NCBI RefSeq assembly: GCF_022354825.1
Contig: NZ_CP031168.1
Coordinates: 7,368,501 to 7,432,500, forward strand
Origin: Paenibacillus sp. H1-7
GTDB taxonomy: Bacteria; Bacillota; Bacilli; Paenibacillales; NBRC-103111
Direction of reading: 5' to 3'
DNA length: 64,000 bases
Made by a program: the position numbers and the translations under genes. Positions within the stretch are counted from its first letter, which is position 1. Each line of letters begins with the position of its first letter. Shown piece by piece: positions 1 through 8,961 of this stretch. The notes beneath the pieces were generated by a model. The model was not told where the DNA came from. It did not search any database and saw nothing but the letters and a program-made list of their open reading frames with translations.

Positions 1-841
1 ATCCTATTTTATCGGTCACCGGGCCTAGAACGAGCCTCGCTGCGGAGAAACAGAGGAAGAAGGCCGACAGCATCCCTGAAGCCGATACGCTGTCCCATTG
101 ATATGCTTTTTCCAAGAAATTGACCAGCCATCCTCCTACAGCCATTTCCGATACGACCCCGAACGAAAGAACGAGCACCAGCAGCCATAAAGCCGGATCA
201 CGCAGCAATTGCTTCAGTGGAATCCGATCCTCGTGCGACGTGTGATCCCCCGGAAAGGTGCTCATGAAAGCAGGAATCATAGGCAGTACGGCCAATGACA
301 GCATGATCAGATACATCCCGCGCCAATCGAACACATGCCCGAACCAGCTTACCGTCATCATGCCGGATGCTATGATGGGAGCGACAATAGAGCTCAACCC
401 GTAGAAGAAATGGGACAGATTCATCATGGTGCCCGTATTGCGTACAAAAATGCGCGCCCCGAGAATAGCCAGGCCGATCTCAAGCATCCCGTTTCCTATA
501 TACAGGATAAAATACGAGGAAGTAAACACCGGATAGCTATGGGAGAAGAAAATAAGAACTCCCGACAAGACCATCGATCCGAATGCAATCATGCTGACCG
601 CCTTGATCCCCCATATCCGCGTTAGGTAGGCGGTAAAGGAGCAAGCGATCAAATAACCGAGCGAATTGAGCGACAAAAGGGTTCCCAGCTGCTGTTCATC
701 CAGCCCGAAGTCGTATTGAATTCGCGGAATGGCGGGACCTTTAATGTTTTCCGATAATCCAAAAATAATGAATCCGAGAAAAATCGTCGCCAACTGCATC
801 GCATACCTATATTTCTTCGATTCTACGGCGATTTTGTTCAT
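1..841 (-). CDS. MFS transporter, 3' end cut by window
   Basis: About 280 N-terminal residues of a major facilitator superfamily permease. The frame stays open to base 1, so the C-terminal half lies outside the window. Translation from the ATG at 841 gives a short charged N-terminus (MNKIAVESKKY), then hydrophobic segments typical of the first six to eight MFS helices, with a loop reading AYLTRIWG after helix 2. An AAGGAG ribosome site precedes the start. The substrate cannot be told. The gene is the last on the left and is read in the same direction as the ABC operon, but a terminator at 966-1004 separates them. Confidence 0.85.
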   Translation of the reverse strand, partial: MNKIAVESKKYRYAMQLATIFLGFIIFGLSENIKGPAIPRIQYDFGLDEQQLGTLLSLNSLGYLIACSFTAYLTRIWGIKAVSMIAFGSMVLSGVLIFFSHSYPVFTSSYFILYIGNGMLEIGLAILGARIFVRNTGTMMNLSHFFYGLSSIVAPIIASGMMTVSWFGHVFDWRGMYLIMLSLAVLPMIPAFMSTFPGDHTSHEDRIPLKQLLRDPALWLLVLVLSFGVVSEMAVGGWLVNFLEKAYQWDSVSASGMLSAFFLCFSAARLVLGPVTDKIG

Positions 842-965
842 TGAAAATGACTCCTTGCATCGTTAATACCCGGCGCTTTCATATTGGGAACAATTAACCC
901 TATTTTCATGGCAAAGCTTACCATGGTTTTTCCGTCCGCGCAATGGTCATTACGATGCTTACGGC

Positions 966-1004
966 AAAAAAAGCCCTAGCCCGATTAAGGCTTCGGACTA
1001 AGGC
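966..1004 (-). terminator. Terminator of the sugar ABC operon
   Basis: On the minus strand a stem AGCC-TAG-CCG pairs with CGG-CTA-GGCT with two single mismatches, and is followed by seven T. It lies 45 bp after the stop of the last ABC permease gene. Confidence 0.7.
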
Positions 1005-1048
1005 TGATGCGCCAAGGAAATCGGCGGCAATGTCTTCTCAAGCGTGCA

Positions 1049-1930
1049 TTACCCTTTTACGGATCCGACCAATGCGCCTTTGGCGAAATATTTTTGCAGG
1101 AACGGATACACAATCAGGATCGGGATCGTCGATACCATGATGACCGCCATTTTGATCGTCTGCTCCGGCGGCTTGACGAAATCGTCCCCGAAGCCGGATG
1201 TATCGGCGCTGAAGGCGCTCGCCACGATAACGATTTGACGCAGCAGCACCTGAATCGGCCATTTGGCTGCATCGTTCAAATAAATGATCGCATTGAAATA
1301 GGTGTTCCAATAATTCACCGCATAAAACAGCGAGATCGTAGCGATAGCCGGCATGGACAGCGGGATGACGATTTTGAACAAAATGCCGAAGTCGTTGCAG
1401 CCGTCCATTTTGGCCGATTCTTCAATGCCGTCGGGCAAGTTCATGAAGAAGCTGCGCATGATGATCAGGTTGAAGGCGTTGACCGCCGTAGGAAGAATAA
1501 GCGACCAATAAGAGTCGACCAGGCCCAGCTCCTTGACGACGAGGAACGTAGGGATCAGCCCCCCGTTGAACAGCATGGTGAACACGACGAGAAACATGAG
1601 CACCCTGCGTCCGTCCAAATCTCTTCTAGTCAAGCCGTACGCCATAAGGCAGGTCAACAACATGCTCACCAGCGTCCCCACTAGAGTCACGCCGATGGAT
1701 ACCCCCAAAGCTTTATAAATCGCATTCGTAGACAAAATATATTGATACGCTTTGACGGTAAACTCCGTCGGAATCAGCACGAACGGCTTTCTTGCCATCT
1801 CCTCCTCCGTTGTGAAGGACGCCATGACCACGTGCAGGAACGGGAGGAAGGTTACCAGCGCAACGATTGCCAGCAGCACAATATTGCACAGATCGAACAT
1901 TCTGCCGCCCAGCGTTTTATCTTTCACCAT
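1049..1930 (-). CDS. Carbohydrate ABC transporter permease (LplC/YtcP type)
   Basis: Inner-membrane permease of a CUT1-type sugar importer, 293 residues with about six membrane helices. The EAA-loop signature that contacts the ATPase is visible as EESAKMDG at residues 170-177. The N-terminal segment FLPFLHVVMASFT is typical of the LplC/YtcP group found in Bacillus and Paenibacillus. It is the third gene of a three-gene operon (binding protein, LplB-like permease, LplC-like permease), 40 bp after the LplB-like gene. No ATPase gene is in the operon, which is usual for this group because a shared MsmX-type ATPase serves many such systems. The substrate is probably an oligosaccharide, but this cannot be read from the sequence. 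Confidence 0.93.
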   Translation of the reverse strand: MVKDKTLGGRMFDLCNIVLLAIVALVTFLPFLHVVMASFTTEEEMARKPFVLIPTEFTVKAYQYILSTNAIYKALGVSIGVTLVGTLVSMLLTCLMAYGLTRRDLDGRRVLMFLVVFTMLFNGGLIPTFLVVKELGLVDSYWSLILPTAVNAFNLIIMRSFFMNLPDGIEESAKMDGCNDFGILFKIVIPLSMPAIATISLFYAVNYWNTYFNAIIYLNDAAKWPIQVLLRQIVIVASAFSADTSGFGDDFVKPPEQTIKMAVIMVSTIPILIVYPFLQKYFAKGALVGSVKG

Positions 1931-1970
1931 GATGAGCTCTCCTTTTCTCCTGTGAGTCGCAAATTACAAA

Positions 1971-2927
1971 TTAGTAGATGCCTTCCTCACCGAATTTTTT
2001 GGCCAGTTTGTTCGACAGAACGACCAGGAACAGACCGACGAACGATTTGAAAAAGCCTACCGCCGTACTAAAGCTGAATTGTCCCTGCTTCAGACCGACC
2101 GTATATACGTACGTATCCAATATTTCCGCAATTGGACGGTTCATCGAGTTAAGCAGCAAGTACACATGCTCGAAACTGAGATCGAGAACGTTGCCTATCC
2201 GAAGAATAAGCAGAACGATAATTACACTCCGGATCGAAGGAAGCGTAATATGCCAGATTTGCCGGAACCGGCCCGCTCCGTCCATTCTTGCCGCTTCATA
2301 CAGTTGTGGGTCTATAGAGGCAATGGCAGCCAGATAGACAATCGTTCCCCAGCCCGCTTCTCTCCAGATGACCTGGATAATGTACATCGGATGGAACCAT
2401 GTAGGATCGAGCAGGAAGTTCACTTTCGGAAGCCCGAAATAAACGAGCAATTCGTTGATGATCCCGCCGTCCATCGTCAGCATCACGTAAGAAATCGAAA
2501 CGATAATAACCCAGGACAAGAAGTGAGGAATATAGACGATCGTTTGTACCAGACGTTTGAAGAAAGCATTGGCCACTTCATTCAGCATGATGGCCAATAT
2601 GATCGGCACAGGGAAATAAAACAAAATGTTATACAGGAACAAAATCAGCGTGTTCTTAAAAATGTTCCAAAACTCGCCGTCCGTGAACAGCTTCTCGAAA
2701 TGCTTCAAGCCGACCCATTCACTGCCCATGATGCCCTTGTACGGCATATAATCCTGGAAGGAAATGACGAGCCCGTACATTGGGAAATATTTAAAGATGA
2801 TAAAGTAAACGAGCCCCGGAATAATCATCATATACATGTAGCGGTTCCGGAGCATGCGTTTCCATAAATCGCTGCTGGATTTGGGACGAGCCTCCATTAC
2901 TTTAGGCCGGGCGATCGTGTTGTTCAT
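1971..2927 (-). CDS. Carbohydrate ABC transporter permease (LplB/YteP type)
   Basis: Second membrane subunit of the importer, 318 residues with about six helices after a basic cytoplasmic N-terminus of some 30 residues. The EAA-loop motif reads EAARMDGAG at residues 211-219. LplB/YteP proteins form a heterodimer with LplC/YtcP proteins, and the pair here is adjacent and in the usual order. The ATG at 2927 is preceded by an AAGGAAG ribosome site. A hairpin at 2995-3018 lies between this gene and the upstream binding-protein gene and may make the permease message less abundant than that of the lipoprotein. Confidence 0.93.
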   Translation of the reverse strand: MNNTIARPKVMEARPKSSSDLWKRMLRNRYMYMMIIPGLVYFIIFKYFPMYGLVISFQDYMPYKGIMGSEWVGLKHFEKLFTDGEFWNIFKNTLILFLYNILFYFPVPIILAIMLNEVANAFFKRLVQTIVYIPHFLSWVIIVSISYVMLTMDGGIINELLVYFGLPKVNFLLDPTWFHPMYIIQVIWREAGWGTIVYLAAIASIDPQLYEAARMDGAGRFRQIWHITLPSIRSVIIVLLILRIGNVLDLSFEHVYLLLNSMNRPIAEILDTYVYTVGLKQGQFSFSTAVGFFKSFVGLFLVVLSNKLAKKFGEEGIY

Positions 2928-2994
2928 CGCGTATAACTTCCTTTCTTTCCGTAAAATCTTCTATGCTCCGCACGAGCGCCGGAGGAAAGGGAAA

Positions 2995-3018
2995 GGCGCC
3001 TGACGGAACCAGGCAGCC
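2995..3018 (-). promoter_or_regulatory. Intercistronic hairpin between binding-protein and permease genes
   Basis: GGCGCCTG pairs with CAGGC(A)GCC across a 7-nt loop, with one bulged A and no T-run. Such hairpins just after binding-protein genes commonly protect the upstream message or partly stop transcription. The structure is seen; the role is inferred. Confidence 0.5.
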
Positions 3019-3041
3019 TCCCTGTAACCGGATCCAAACTA

Positions 3042-4580
3042 TTATTTGCCGCCGCTTGCTTTGAACGATGCATTGTATTCTTCGATAATTTTGGCTCCGC
3101 CGTCATCCTGCCATTTCTTAATCGCAGCCTGGAAGCCCGCCTCATCGATATTGCCGAGCATGAACTTATAGGAAGCATCCTTGATAATGTCCTGCAGTCT
3201 TGCACCCTTCTCGTTATATGTCTTAGAGTCCAATGGAACAGTAGGGTCTTGAAGGGCGAATTTCACCGCATCGTTGGACAGGTTCACCGCTTTTTCCTGC
3301 GCCTTCAGCGTGTACAAAGACGGCAAAATGTTCGTCGTATCCGCCAGTGCTACGGTCAAATAAGGCTTCTGCTCCTTCTCCTTCATCTTCTCGTCGGTTC
3401 CCGGCTGTACTTTGCCGTCCTGCAGCGTATAGTGCTGGCCTTCCACACCGTATTTCAGCAGGTTCGCGATTTCCGGAGTGTAAAACTTGTCATAGAACGC
3501 CAAAATTTGCTTCAGCTCGCCCTCTGTCTTAACCGCCGATTTCGGGAATACAACCAAGGTTCCGTAGCCCGGAATACCCCATGTCGTAGGCTTGGCGTTG
3601 CTTGGGCTGGTAATTTGGTTCACCACTTCGAATTGAGCGTCTTTATTGTTCTTGGACGTTTTGTCCTGAATCGTGAGCACATCCTGCATCGAACCGATAT
3701 ACATGCCGGCTTTGCCCGTATACATCATGTTTTGCTGGTCCGTTTTGCTCGTAACCGGGAAGTCCTGGTTGATTAAGCCTTCGTCACGCAGCTTTTTAAT
3801 AAACTTCATCGTATCCATGTAGCCCTTGGTCATGAACTCAGGCACCAGCTTGCCGTCGACGGCTCCCCAGCCATTCGGAGTGCCGAAGTACGAGGACAGC
3901 GTCTTGAACGCTCCGTAAACAAGATCGTTGCGGTCAGCCAAGCCCAGCGTTTTACCGCCGCCCGCAAAATCCGCTTCTTTGAACTTTTTCAGCATATTGT
4001 AGATGTCATCGGTTGTTTTCGGTTCGGATAAGCCCAGCTTATCGGCCCAGTCCTTGCGATAGATGATCCCTTGGCGGGCGATCGGTCTTTCCTGATACAA
4101 CGTATAGATTTTGCCTTCCACCGCGGTATTCTTCAATACGTCCGGGTTCAGCTTGCTCAAGTTCGGATAATCCTTCAAGTACGGGCCGATTTCCCAGAAT
4201 TGGCCGTTTTTGATCGCATCGCGCAGCAGCACGAAGGAAGACTGATTCTTCAAGTAAGCCGCTTGCGGAAGAGAGCCTGTAGCGAACGCTGCCTGGAACT
4301 TCTCGTCATAGGAGCCGTCCGGCACCCATTGGAATTCGATTTGGCTGTTCGTTTTCTCTTCCAGCAGCTTTTCGATTTTGTCCGATGGAACTTCAGGCGT
4401 ACTCAAGTTAGCCATGATCGTAATTTTCAAAGGCCCTTGATTCGCCTGGCTGCCATTAGCCGTCCCCTTACTTTCCGTCTTCGAGTCTCCGCAGCCTGCC
4501 AGAATCGTCGTTACGGCCAATACAGCGGCGCAAACCATACTCGTTTTTTGAGCGATCTTCTGATTCTTTTTCAAATGCAT
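3042..4580 (-). CDS. Extracellular solute-binding lipoprotein (LplA/YtcQ type)
   Basis: Sugar-binding lipoprotein of the ABC importer, 512 residues. The signal peptide ends in a lipobox LAGC with the lipidated cysteine at residue 30, followed by a polar linker (GDSKTESKG) that tethers the protein outside the membrane. The rest fits a family-1 solute-binding fold. It heads the operon with the two permeases. The start at 4580 has a CGGAGG site 5 bp upstream. A paralogue at 10939-12474 shares long identical stretches (for example GAFKTLSSYFGTPN) but has no permease genes beside it. The two proteins may recognise related sugars. Confidence 0.94.
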   Translation of the reverse strand: MHLKKNQKIAQKTSMVCAAVLAVTTILAGCGDSKTESKGTANGSQANQGPLKITIMANLSTPEVPSDKIEKLLEEKTNSQIEFQWVPDGSYDEKFQAAFATGSLPQAAYLKNQSSFVLLRDAIKNGQFWEIGPYLKDYPNLSKLNPDVLKNTAVEGKIYTLYQERPIARQGIIYRKDWADKLGLSEPKTTDDIYNMLKKFKEADFAGGGKTLGLADRNDLVYGAFKTLSSYFGTPNGWGAVDGKLVPEFMTKGYMDTMKFIKKLRDEGLINQDFPVTSKTDQQNMMYTGKAGMYIGSMQDVLTIQDKTSKNNKDAQFEVVNQITSPSNAKPTTWGIPGYGTLVVFPKSAVKTEGELKQILAFYDKFYTPEIANLLKYGVEGQHYTLQDGKVQPGTDEKMKEKEQKPYLTVALADTTNILPSLYTLKAQEKAVNLSNDAVKFALQDPTVPLDSKTYNEKGARLQDIIKDASYKFMLGNIDEAGFQAAIKKWQDDGGAKIIEEYNASFKASGGK

Positions 4581-4880
4581 TCGACCTCCGTTTTTTGTTT
4601 TGCCTTTTGGATTTGCAGGTTGTCTAAGTTTTCGGTGCTGGCCTAATCATATATCGCCGGTACGCATTACAACTACAATCATTGACTCACAACAACCACG
4701 AAAAACCCCGTCATATCAACGTTTTTGCGCGATAATCAGGGGCAGGTTAAATTCTGCATATCACAGGATATGGATAAAACGTCTCATCGACGCCCTCAAT
4801 TGAATTTACTAATTATGCATAAATAAGGATTTACTACAAAAAATAACAATCAGCCTATTTTATTGAAACAGGGGGTCCGT
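4581..4880. other. Divergent intergenic region, no gene seen
   Basis: This 300-bp AT-rich gap separates the ABC operon (leftward) from the germination operon (rightward) and must hold promoters for both. I found no convincing sigma-A box for the ABC operon, and no clear forespore (sigma-G) -35/-10 pair for the germination operon. Confidence 0.5.
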
Positions 4881-6380
4881 ATGGCAGATCAGAGTGAACT
4901 CATGACGGAGCTAAGCCGCAGTCTTGCCGACAACCTGCTGCAGCTCGAGAAGGAGCTAGGTCGCAGCGGCGATGTTGCTGTCCGGCAATTTCAAATCGAC
5001 ATCGGCCCGGAGCGTTTCGTTCAAGCCGCTGTCGTCTATGTAGACGGCCTCTCCAATCTCAACAGCATGATCGATTCTCTGATCGCTTACTTCGAGAGGA
5101 ACGGGCCACTGCCGCCTCATTCCGAACAGCTGCTGGACCGCTGCAAACAAATCGCCGTCTCATCCGGTACGGTAAAGGATATCGTCCAGTTCGAAGAGCT
5201 GTATGATTTGCTGCTGTCCGGCAGCAGCATTCTGATGCTGGATGGCAGTTCGCGTGGGCTTGCTATCGGGACGAAGGAGCTGACCGCCCGAACGGTAGAA
5301 GAACCGAATGTACAGTCCGTAGTTCGGGGACCGAGGGAAGGCTTTACCGAGGTGCTGCGCTGGAATACCGCCATGCTGCGCCGCAGAATTAAGGACCGGC
5401 ATTTATGGATGGAAACGATGAATATAGGCAGAGTAACGAAAACCGAGGTTGCCGTTGCATATATCAGCAATATTGTGTCAGAGCAATTATTGAATGAAGT
5501 CAAGCAAAGATTGTCTGCCATAGACATCGACGCCATTCTCGAAAGCAACTACATCGAAGAGGAGCTGAAGGAGAAGCGCTACACTCCTTTTCCGACATTG
5601 TTCAATTCAGAGCGTCCGGATGTTATCGCTGCCGGGTTATTGGAAGGAAGAGTGGCCATTCTGGTCGACGGAACGCCGTTTGCGCTCCTGGTACCGGCTC
5701 TATTCACCCAATTTTTCCAATCGAGCGAGGATTACTATCAATCGGCGGACTTTTCGACACTAATACGGATGCTTCGGTATTTGTCCTTTGCTTTGGCGCT
5801 GTTAACTCCATCTTTTTATATCGCTATATCTACATTTCATCAAGAGATGCTGCCAACCACGCTGCTATACAATTTAGCGAGCCAGAGGGAAGGCGTACCT
5901 TTCCCCGCTTTCATTGAGGCTATCTTGATGGAAGTGACTTTCGAAATTTTGCGGGAAGCCAGCGTACGGATGCCAAGAACGGTAGGACAATCGATTTCTA
6001 TCGTGGGAACGCTTGTTGTAGGGCAGGCGGCAGTAGAGGCCGGCTTGGTTAGTGCAGCCATGGTCATCGTAGTATCCATTACGGCCATATCTAACTTCGT
6101 TCTCCCGGCGTTCAACCTCGGTATTACGATTCGGATGATCCGCTTTGTTCTCATGATTCTTGCCGCATCGTTCGGCTTATTCGGGATATTTATGGGCATC
6201 ATTGCCCTTGTAGTCCATATGTGCGGCTTGTCTTCATTCGGCGTCCCTTACATGGCTCCGCTGGCTCCGTTTCATCTTACAGACCAGAAGGATGGGGTGT
6301 TCCGCTTTTCGTTTCCCAACATGATAACCCGGCCCAAAACACTCCGGCCTAAAAATCTCGTTCGGCAAAAGCGCAGATGA
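4881..6380 (+). CDS. Spore germination protein, GerA family A subunit
   Basis: A subunit of a nutrient germinant receptor in the inner spore membrane, 499 residues from the ATG at 4881. That ATG has a GGGGG site 5 bp upstream; an in-frame TTG at 4863 has none. The protein has a hydrophilic N-terminal domain of about 280 residues (GerA family, with the conserved PREGFTE and RRRIKD segments) followed by several membrane helices (roughly 285-440) and a basic tail. The genes downstream encode the C subunit, a small membrane protein and the B subunit, so a whole receptor is encoded here. Transcription in the forespore is expected from the family, but no clear sigma-G promoter was seen. Confidence 0.95.
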   Translation: MADQSELMTELSRSLADNLLQLEKELGRSGDVAVRQFQIDIGPERFVQAAVVYVDGLSNLNSMIDSLIAYFERNGPLPPHSEQLLDRCKQIAVSSGTVKDIVQFEELYDLLLSGSSILMLDGSSRGLAIGTKELTARTVEEPNVQSVVRGPREGFTEVLRWNTAMLRRRIKDRHLWMETMNIGRVTKTEVAVAYISNIVSEQLLNEVKQRLSAIDIDAILESNYIEEELKEKRYTPFPTLFNSERPDVIAAGLLEGRVAILVDGTPFALLVPALFTQFFQSSEDYYQSADFSTLIRMLRYLSFALALLTPSFYIAISTFHQEMLPTTLLYNLASQREGVPFPAFIEAILMEVTFEILREASVRMPRTVGQSISIVGTLVVGQAAVEAGLVSAAMVIVVSITAISNFVLPAFNLGITIRMIRFVLMILAASFGLFGIFMGIIALVVHMCGLSSFGVPYMAPLAPFHLTDQKDGVFRFSFPNMITRPKTLRPKNLVRQKRR

Positions 6381-6392
6381 GGAGGAGCATTC

Positions 6393-7595
6393 GTGAACCA
6401 TAGGTTGTCCAAAGGCCTGATTCTCCTTCTCCTTCCGCTGATGCTAAGCAGCTGCTGGAGCCATCATGAGTTGAACGATATGAGCATTGTTGTAGGGATG
6501 GGCATCGATAGAGTGGATAACCAGTACATCATTTCCATTCAAACGGTGAATCCGGGGCAAGTATCGGTAAAAAAAGGGCCCTCCAGCAGCGCCGCTCCGG
6601 TAATCACTTATGAGGAAACCGGCATGACGATTCCGGAAGCATTAACCAGAATGACCGTTAAAGCTCCAAGACATTTATATTTTGCCCATTTAAGAATGGT
6701 AGTGATCAGCGAGAAAGCCGCACAAGACGGAATTGCCAAGTCCCTTGACTATTTATCCAGAAATAATGAAATGCGGACGGATTTTTATTTCATTATAGCC
6801 AAACAGGCGAAAGCTTCCGATGTACTAAAAGTGTTCAGCGTTATGGATCCGATTCCTGCCAACAACATGTTCACCAAGCTGGAAACTTCCGATAATTACT
6901 GGGCCGCTACGGGCAGCATGAATTTAAACAGGCTTCTTCAAGAGCTTGGCATGCGCGGCAAATCCCCTACGATGACCGGGGTTGAAATTAGCGGGAACAG
7001 GAAGCTTGGCCAAACGACGGCGAATGGACATCGTATTGATCCGCCTGCTTTAATCAAATATGCCGGGATGGCCGCCTTCAAATCGGACCGTTTCGTCGGA
7101 TGGCTGGATGAGAACGATACGAAGGCATTAAATTACGTACAAGATTCCGTTATTCAAACCTTAGGCCAATTCCCTTGTCCTGACGGAGACGGGAGGATTT
7201 CCATGCAGGTCATCCGTTCCAAAAGCACCATTAAAGCTGCACTTCGAAACGGGCAGCCGGAATTTGATGTGTACTTAAGGGTAGAGCAGGATTTAGCCGC
7301 AGCCGAATGCAAGGCAGATCTGTCTAAATCATCCATTGTTGCCGAACTGAAGAAAGCATCGGACAAGAAGCTGGAAGCTTTACTCGGTAACTCGATTAAA
7401 AAAATTCAGAAGCAATATGGAACCGATATTTATGGCTTCGGCGAAGCAATACATCGGAGCTTTCCCGAAACATGGCATCAAATCAAGGATTGGGATCAAG
7501 CGTTTGCGAAGGCTCCTGTTCGCATCCATGCGAATACGGTTCTTCGTCGAGTAGGGACCATTCTGCAGCCGATAGACACCATTACCAAACAATAA
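6393..7595 (+). CDS. Germination receptor lipoprotein, Ger(x)C family
   Basis: C subunit of the germinant receptor, 400 residues. The GTG start at 6393 has an AGGAGGAG ribosome site, 12 bp after the A-subunit gene. The signal peptide carries the lipobox LSSC with Cys21 as the lipid site, and the mature protein starts WSHHELND, which matches the conserved W-[DS]-x-x-E-L-N start of Ger(x)C proteins. The protein should sit on the outer face of the inner spore membrane. The family supports the call strongly; the germinant is unknown. Confidence 0.94.
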   Translation: MNHRLSKGLILLLLPLMLSSCWSHHELNDMSIVVGMGIDRVDNQYIISIQTVNPGQVSVKKGPSSSAAPVITYEETGMTIPEALTRMTVKAPRHLYFAHLRMVVISEKAAQDGIAKSLDYLSRNNEMRTDFYFIIAKQAKASDVLKVFSVMDPIPANNMFTKLETSDNYWAATGSMNLNRLLQELGMRGKSPTMTGVEISGNRKLGQTTANGHRIDPPALIKYAGMAAFKSDRFVGWLDENDTKALNYVQDSVIQTLGQFPCPDGDGRISMQVIRSKSTIKAALRNGQPEFDVYLRVEQDLAAAECKADLSKSSIVAELKKASDKKLEALLGNSIKKIQKQYGTDIYGFGEAIHRSFPETWHQIKDWDQAFAKAPVRIHANTVLRRVGTILQPIDTITKQ

Positions 7596-7607
7596 AAGGA
7601 GTAGCGA

Positions 7608-7841
7608 ATGTGGATATTAGCAGGAATTGCCCTTATGCTAGGCTGGACTTTGTGGAAAGAGTATCCTGCCCTATGGAAAGGCCGGAAAATCAAGGAGTTG
7701 ATCCTATTGTCCGCTATCACTCTGGTTGTAACCGCACTATGCTTGGCACATGGCCTGAGTATAAGCTTACCTAATCCCCTTAACTGGATAGAGGCGGCAT
7801 TGAGTGCATATCCCGCTGCGGTTTACTCGATATTTCAATAA
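7608..7841 (+). CDS. Small membrane protein inside the ger operon
   Basis: A 77-residue protein with an AAAGGAG site in front of its ATG, placed between the C and B subunit genes. Two hydrophobic stretches are visible (about residues 1-20 and 31-50), with a basic patch WKGRKIKE between them and a weaker third near the C-terminus. Small membrane proteins (GerD-subunit type, about 70-80 residues with two helices) are known beside some Bacillus germinant receptor operons, where they modulate the receptor. The position and topology suggest the same here. The sequence itself was not recognised. Confidence 0.75.
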   Translation: MWILAGIALMLGWTLWKEYPALWKGRKIKELILLSAITLVVTALCLAHGLSISLPNPLNWIEAALSAYPAAVYSIFQ

Positions 7842-7857
7842 AAAGGAGTCTGGTGTC

Positions 7858-8961
7858 ATGGAGAATAAGGAGATCATCAACATGCGTACCTTTACGATAC
7901 TGGTTGCTTTCTTTACGGTCGGTACCTCCATTCTCATTACACCCTCAGGACTCGCTCATGAAGCCAAGCAGGATGCATGGCTGGCTTGTATTGCAGGAAT
8001 TGCTGCAAATCTTCTGCTCGCCTATCTGTATATCGTTCTGGGGAAGCGGTCGGGAGGGTTGACCTTGGTTCAGTTCAGCGAGCATGTACTAGGAAAGTGG
8101 ATCGGCAAAGCGGTGAGCCTTGTCTTTATTTTGTTCTTCTACCTGCTGGCCTCGCTGATGGTCGGGGACTTAGGGTACTTCTTAACATCGCAAATTTTGC
8201 AGGAAACCCCTATCGAGGTTTTGCAACTGCTGTTCATCCTCATCGTCGTGGTCACCGTGCGTTCCGGGTTTATCGTTTATACGCGCGCGGCGGTTTTCTT
8301 TTTTCCGTGGATGATTGCTTTATTTCTGCTGCTTATTCTTCCGCTCATCCCCAAGGTTAACGTGAAGCAATTTTTGCCGGTCCTCGAATTCGGGGTGAAG
8401 CCGATTGCTCGCGGGGGCTTTACCTTTCAAGGCTTGCAGGAAACCGTCGTGCTGTTCATGTTTTATCCGTATGTGCACAAGCTGAAAGGGCATTGGAACG
8501 GCTTCATCTCAGGTGTACTGATAGGCGGAGCAATTCTGCTCGCAACTACGATAGGAAGCATTGCCGTCTTGGGCGTATCGCTCACCGCCAACCAGCTGTT
8601 TCCAGCGTACACGCTTGCAAAAACAATGAGTATCGGCCATTTCCTCGAACGGGTAGAAGGCATCATGATTTTGATTTGGGTTCTATCGATATTTTTCAAA
8701 ATTGTCCTTACGTTTCACGCTGCGCTATCCGGGCTGGCCCAGTTAGCAAATGTGAAAGACGAAAAGCCGTTCGTCGTCCCGTTAGCGTTAGGTTTGGTGG
8801 TGCTATCTTTGATGTGCTACCCCAATACGATTTATATTAACGAGTATTTGTCCAAAAACTGGTCGCCCTTCTCACTGATCTTTACCCTGCTCCTCCCGCT
8901 GCTGCTTCTCGCTGCATCTTGGTTCAGAGGGCGTGCTCACGGTAAATCCAATGCTCAATAG
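7858..8961 (+). CDS. Germination receptor permease-like subunit, GerB family
   Basis: B subunit of the germinant receptor, 367 residues with about ten membrane helices, of the APC amino-acid transporter fold (spore germination protein family). The ATG at 7858 is chosen because AAAAAGGAG stands 9 bp upstream; the longer frame from 7804 overlaps the preceding small gene and has no site. The segment TSILITPSGLAHEAKQDAW in the first helices fits the family. B subunits are thought to bind the germinant. The gene is last in the operon; its final 7 bp overlap the end of the convergent gene at 8955. Confidence 0.94.
   Translation: MENKEIINMRTFTILVAFFTVGTSILITPSGLAHEAKQDAWLACIAGIAANLLLAYLYIVLGKRSGGLTLVQFSEHVLGKWIGKAVSLVFILFFYLLASLMVGDLGYFLTSQILQETPIEVLQLLFILIVVVTVRSGFIVYTRAAVFFFPWMIALFLLLILPLIPKVNVKQFLPVLEFGVKPIARGGFTFQGLQETVVLFMFYPYVHKLKGHWNGFISGVLIGGAILLATTIGSIAVLGVSLTANQLFPAYTLAKTMSIGHFLERVEGIMILIWVLSIFFKIVLTFHAALSGLAQLANVKDEKPFVVPLALGLVVLSLMCYPNTIYINEYLSKNWSPFSLIFTLLLPLLLLAASWFRGRAHGKSNAQ

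Noticed and set aside
2079..2867. Open frame of 262 codons opposite the LplB-like permease gene
   Set aside because: It lies wholly antisense to a clear permease, has no ribosome site and a composition rich in Arg, His and Gln as expected for a mirror frame.
4690..4745. A catabolite-repression (cre-like) site before the sugar ABC operon
   Set aside because: The best candidate around the AACG centre differs from the consensus at about four positions, which is too weak to report.
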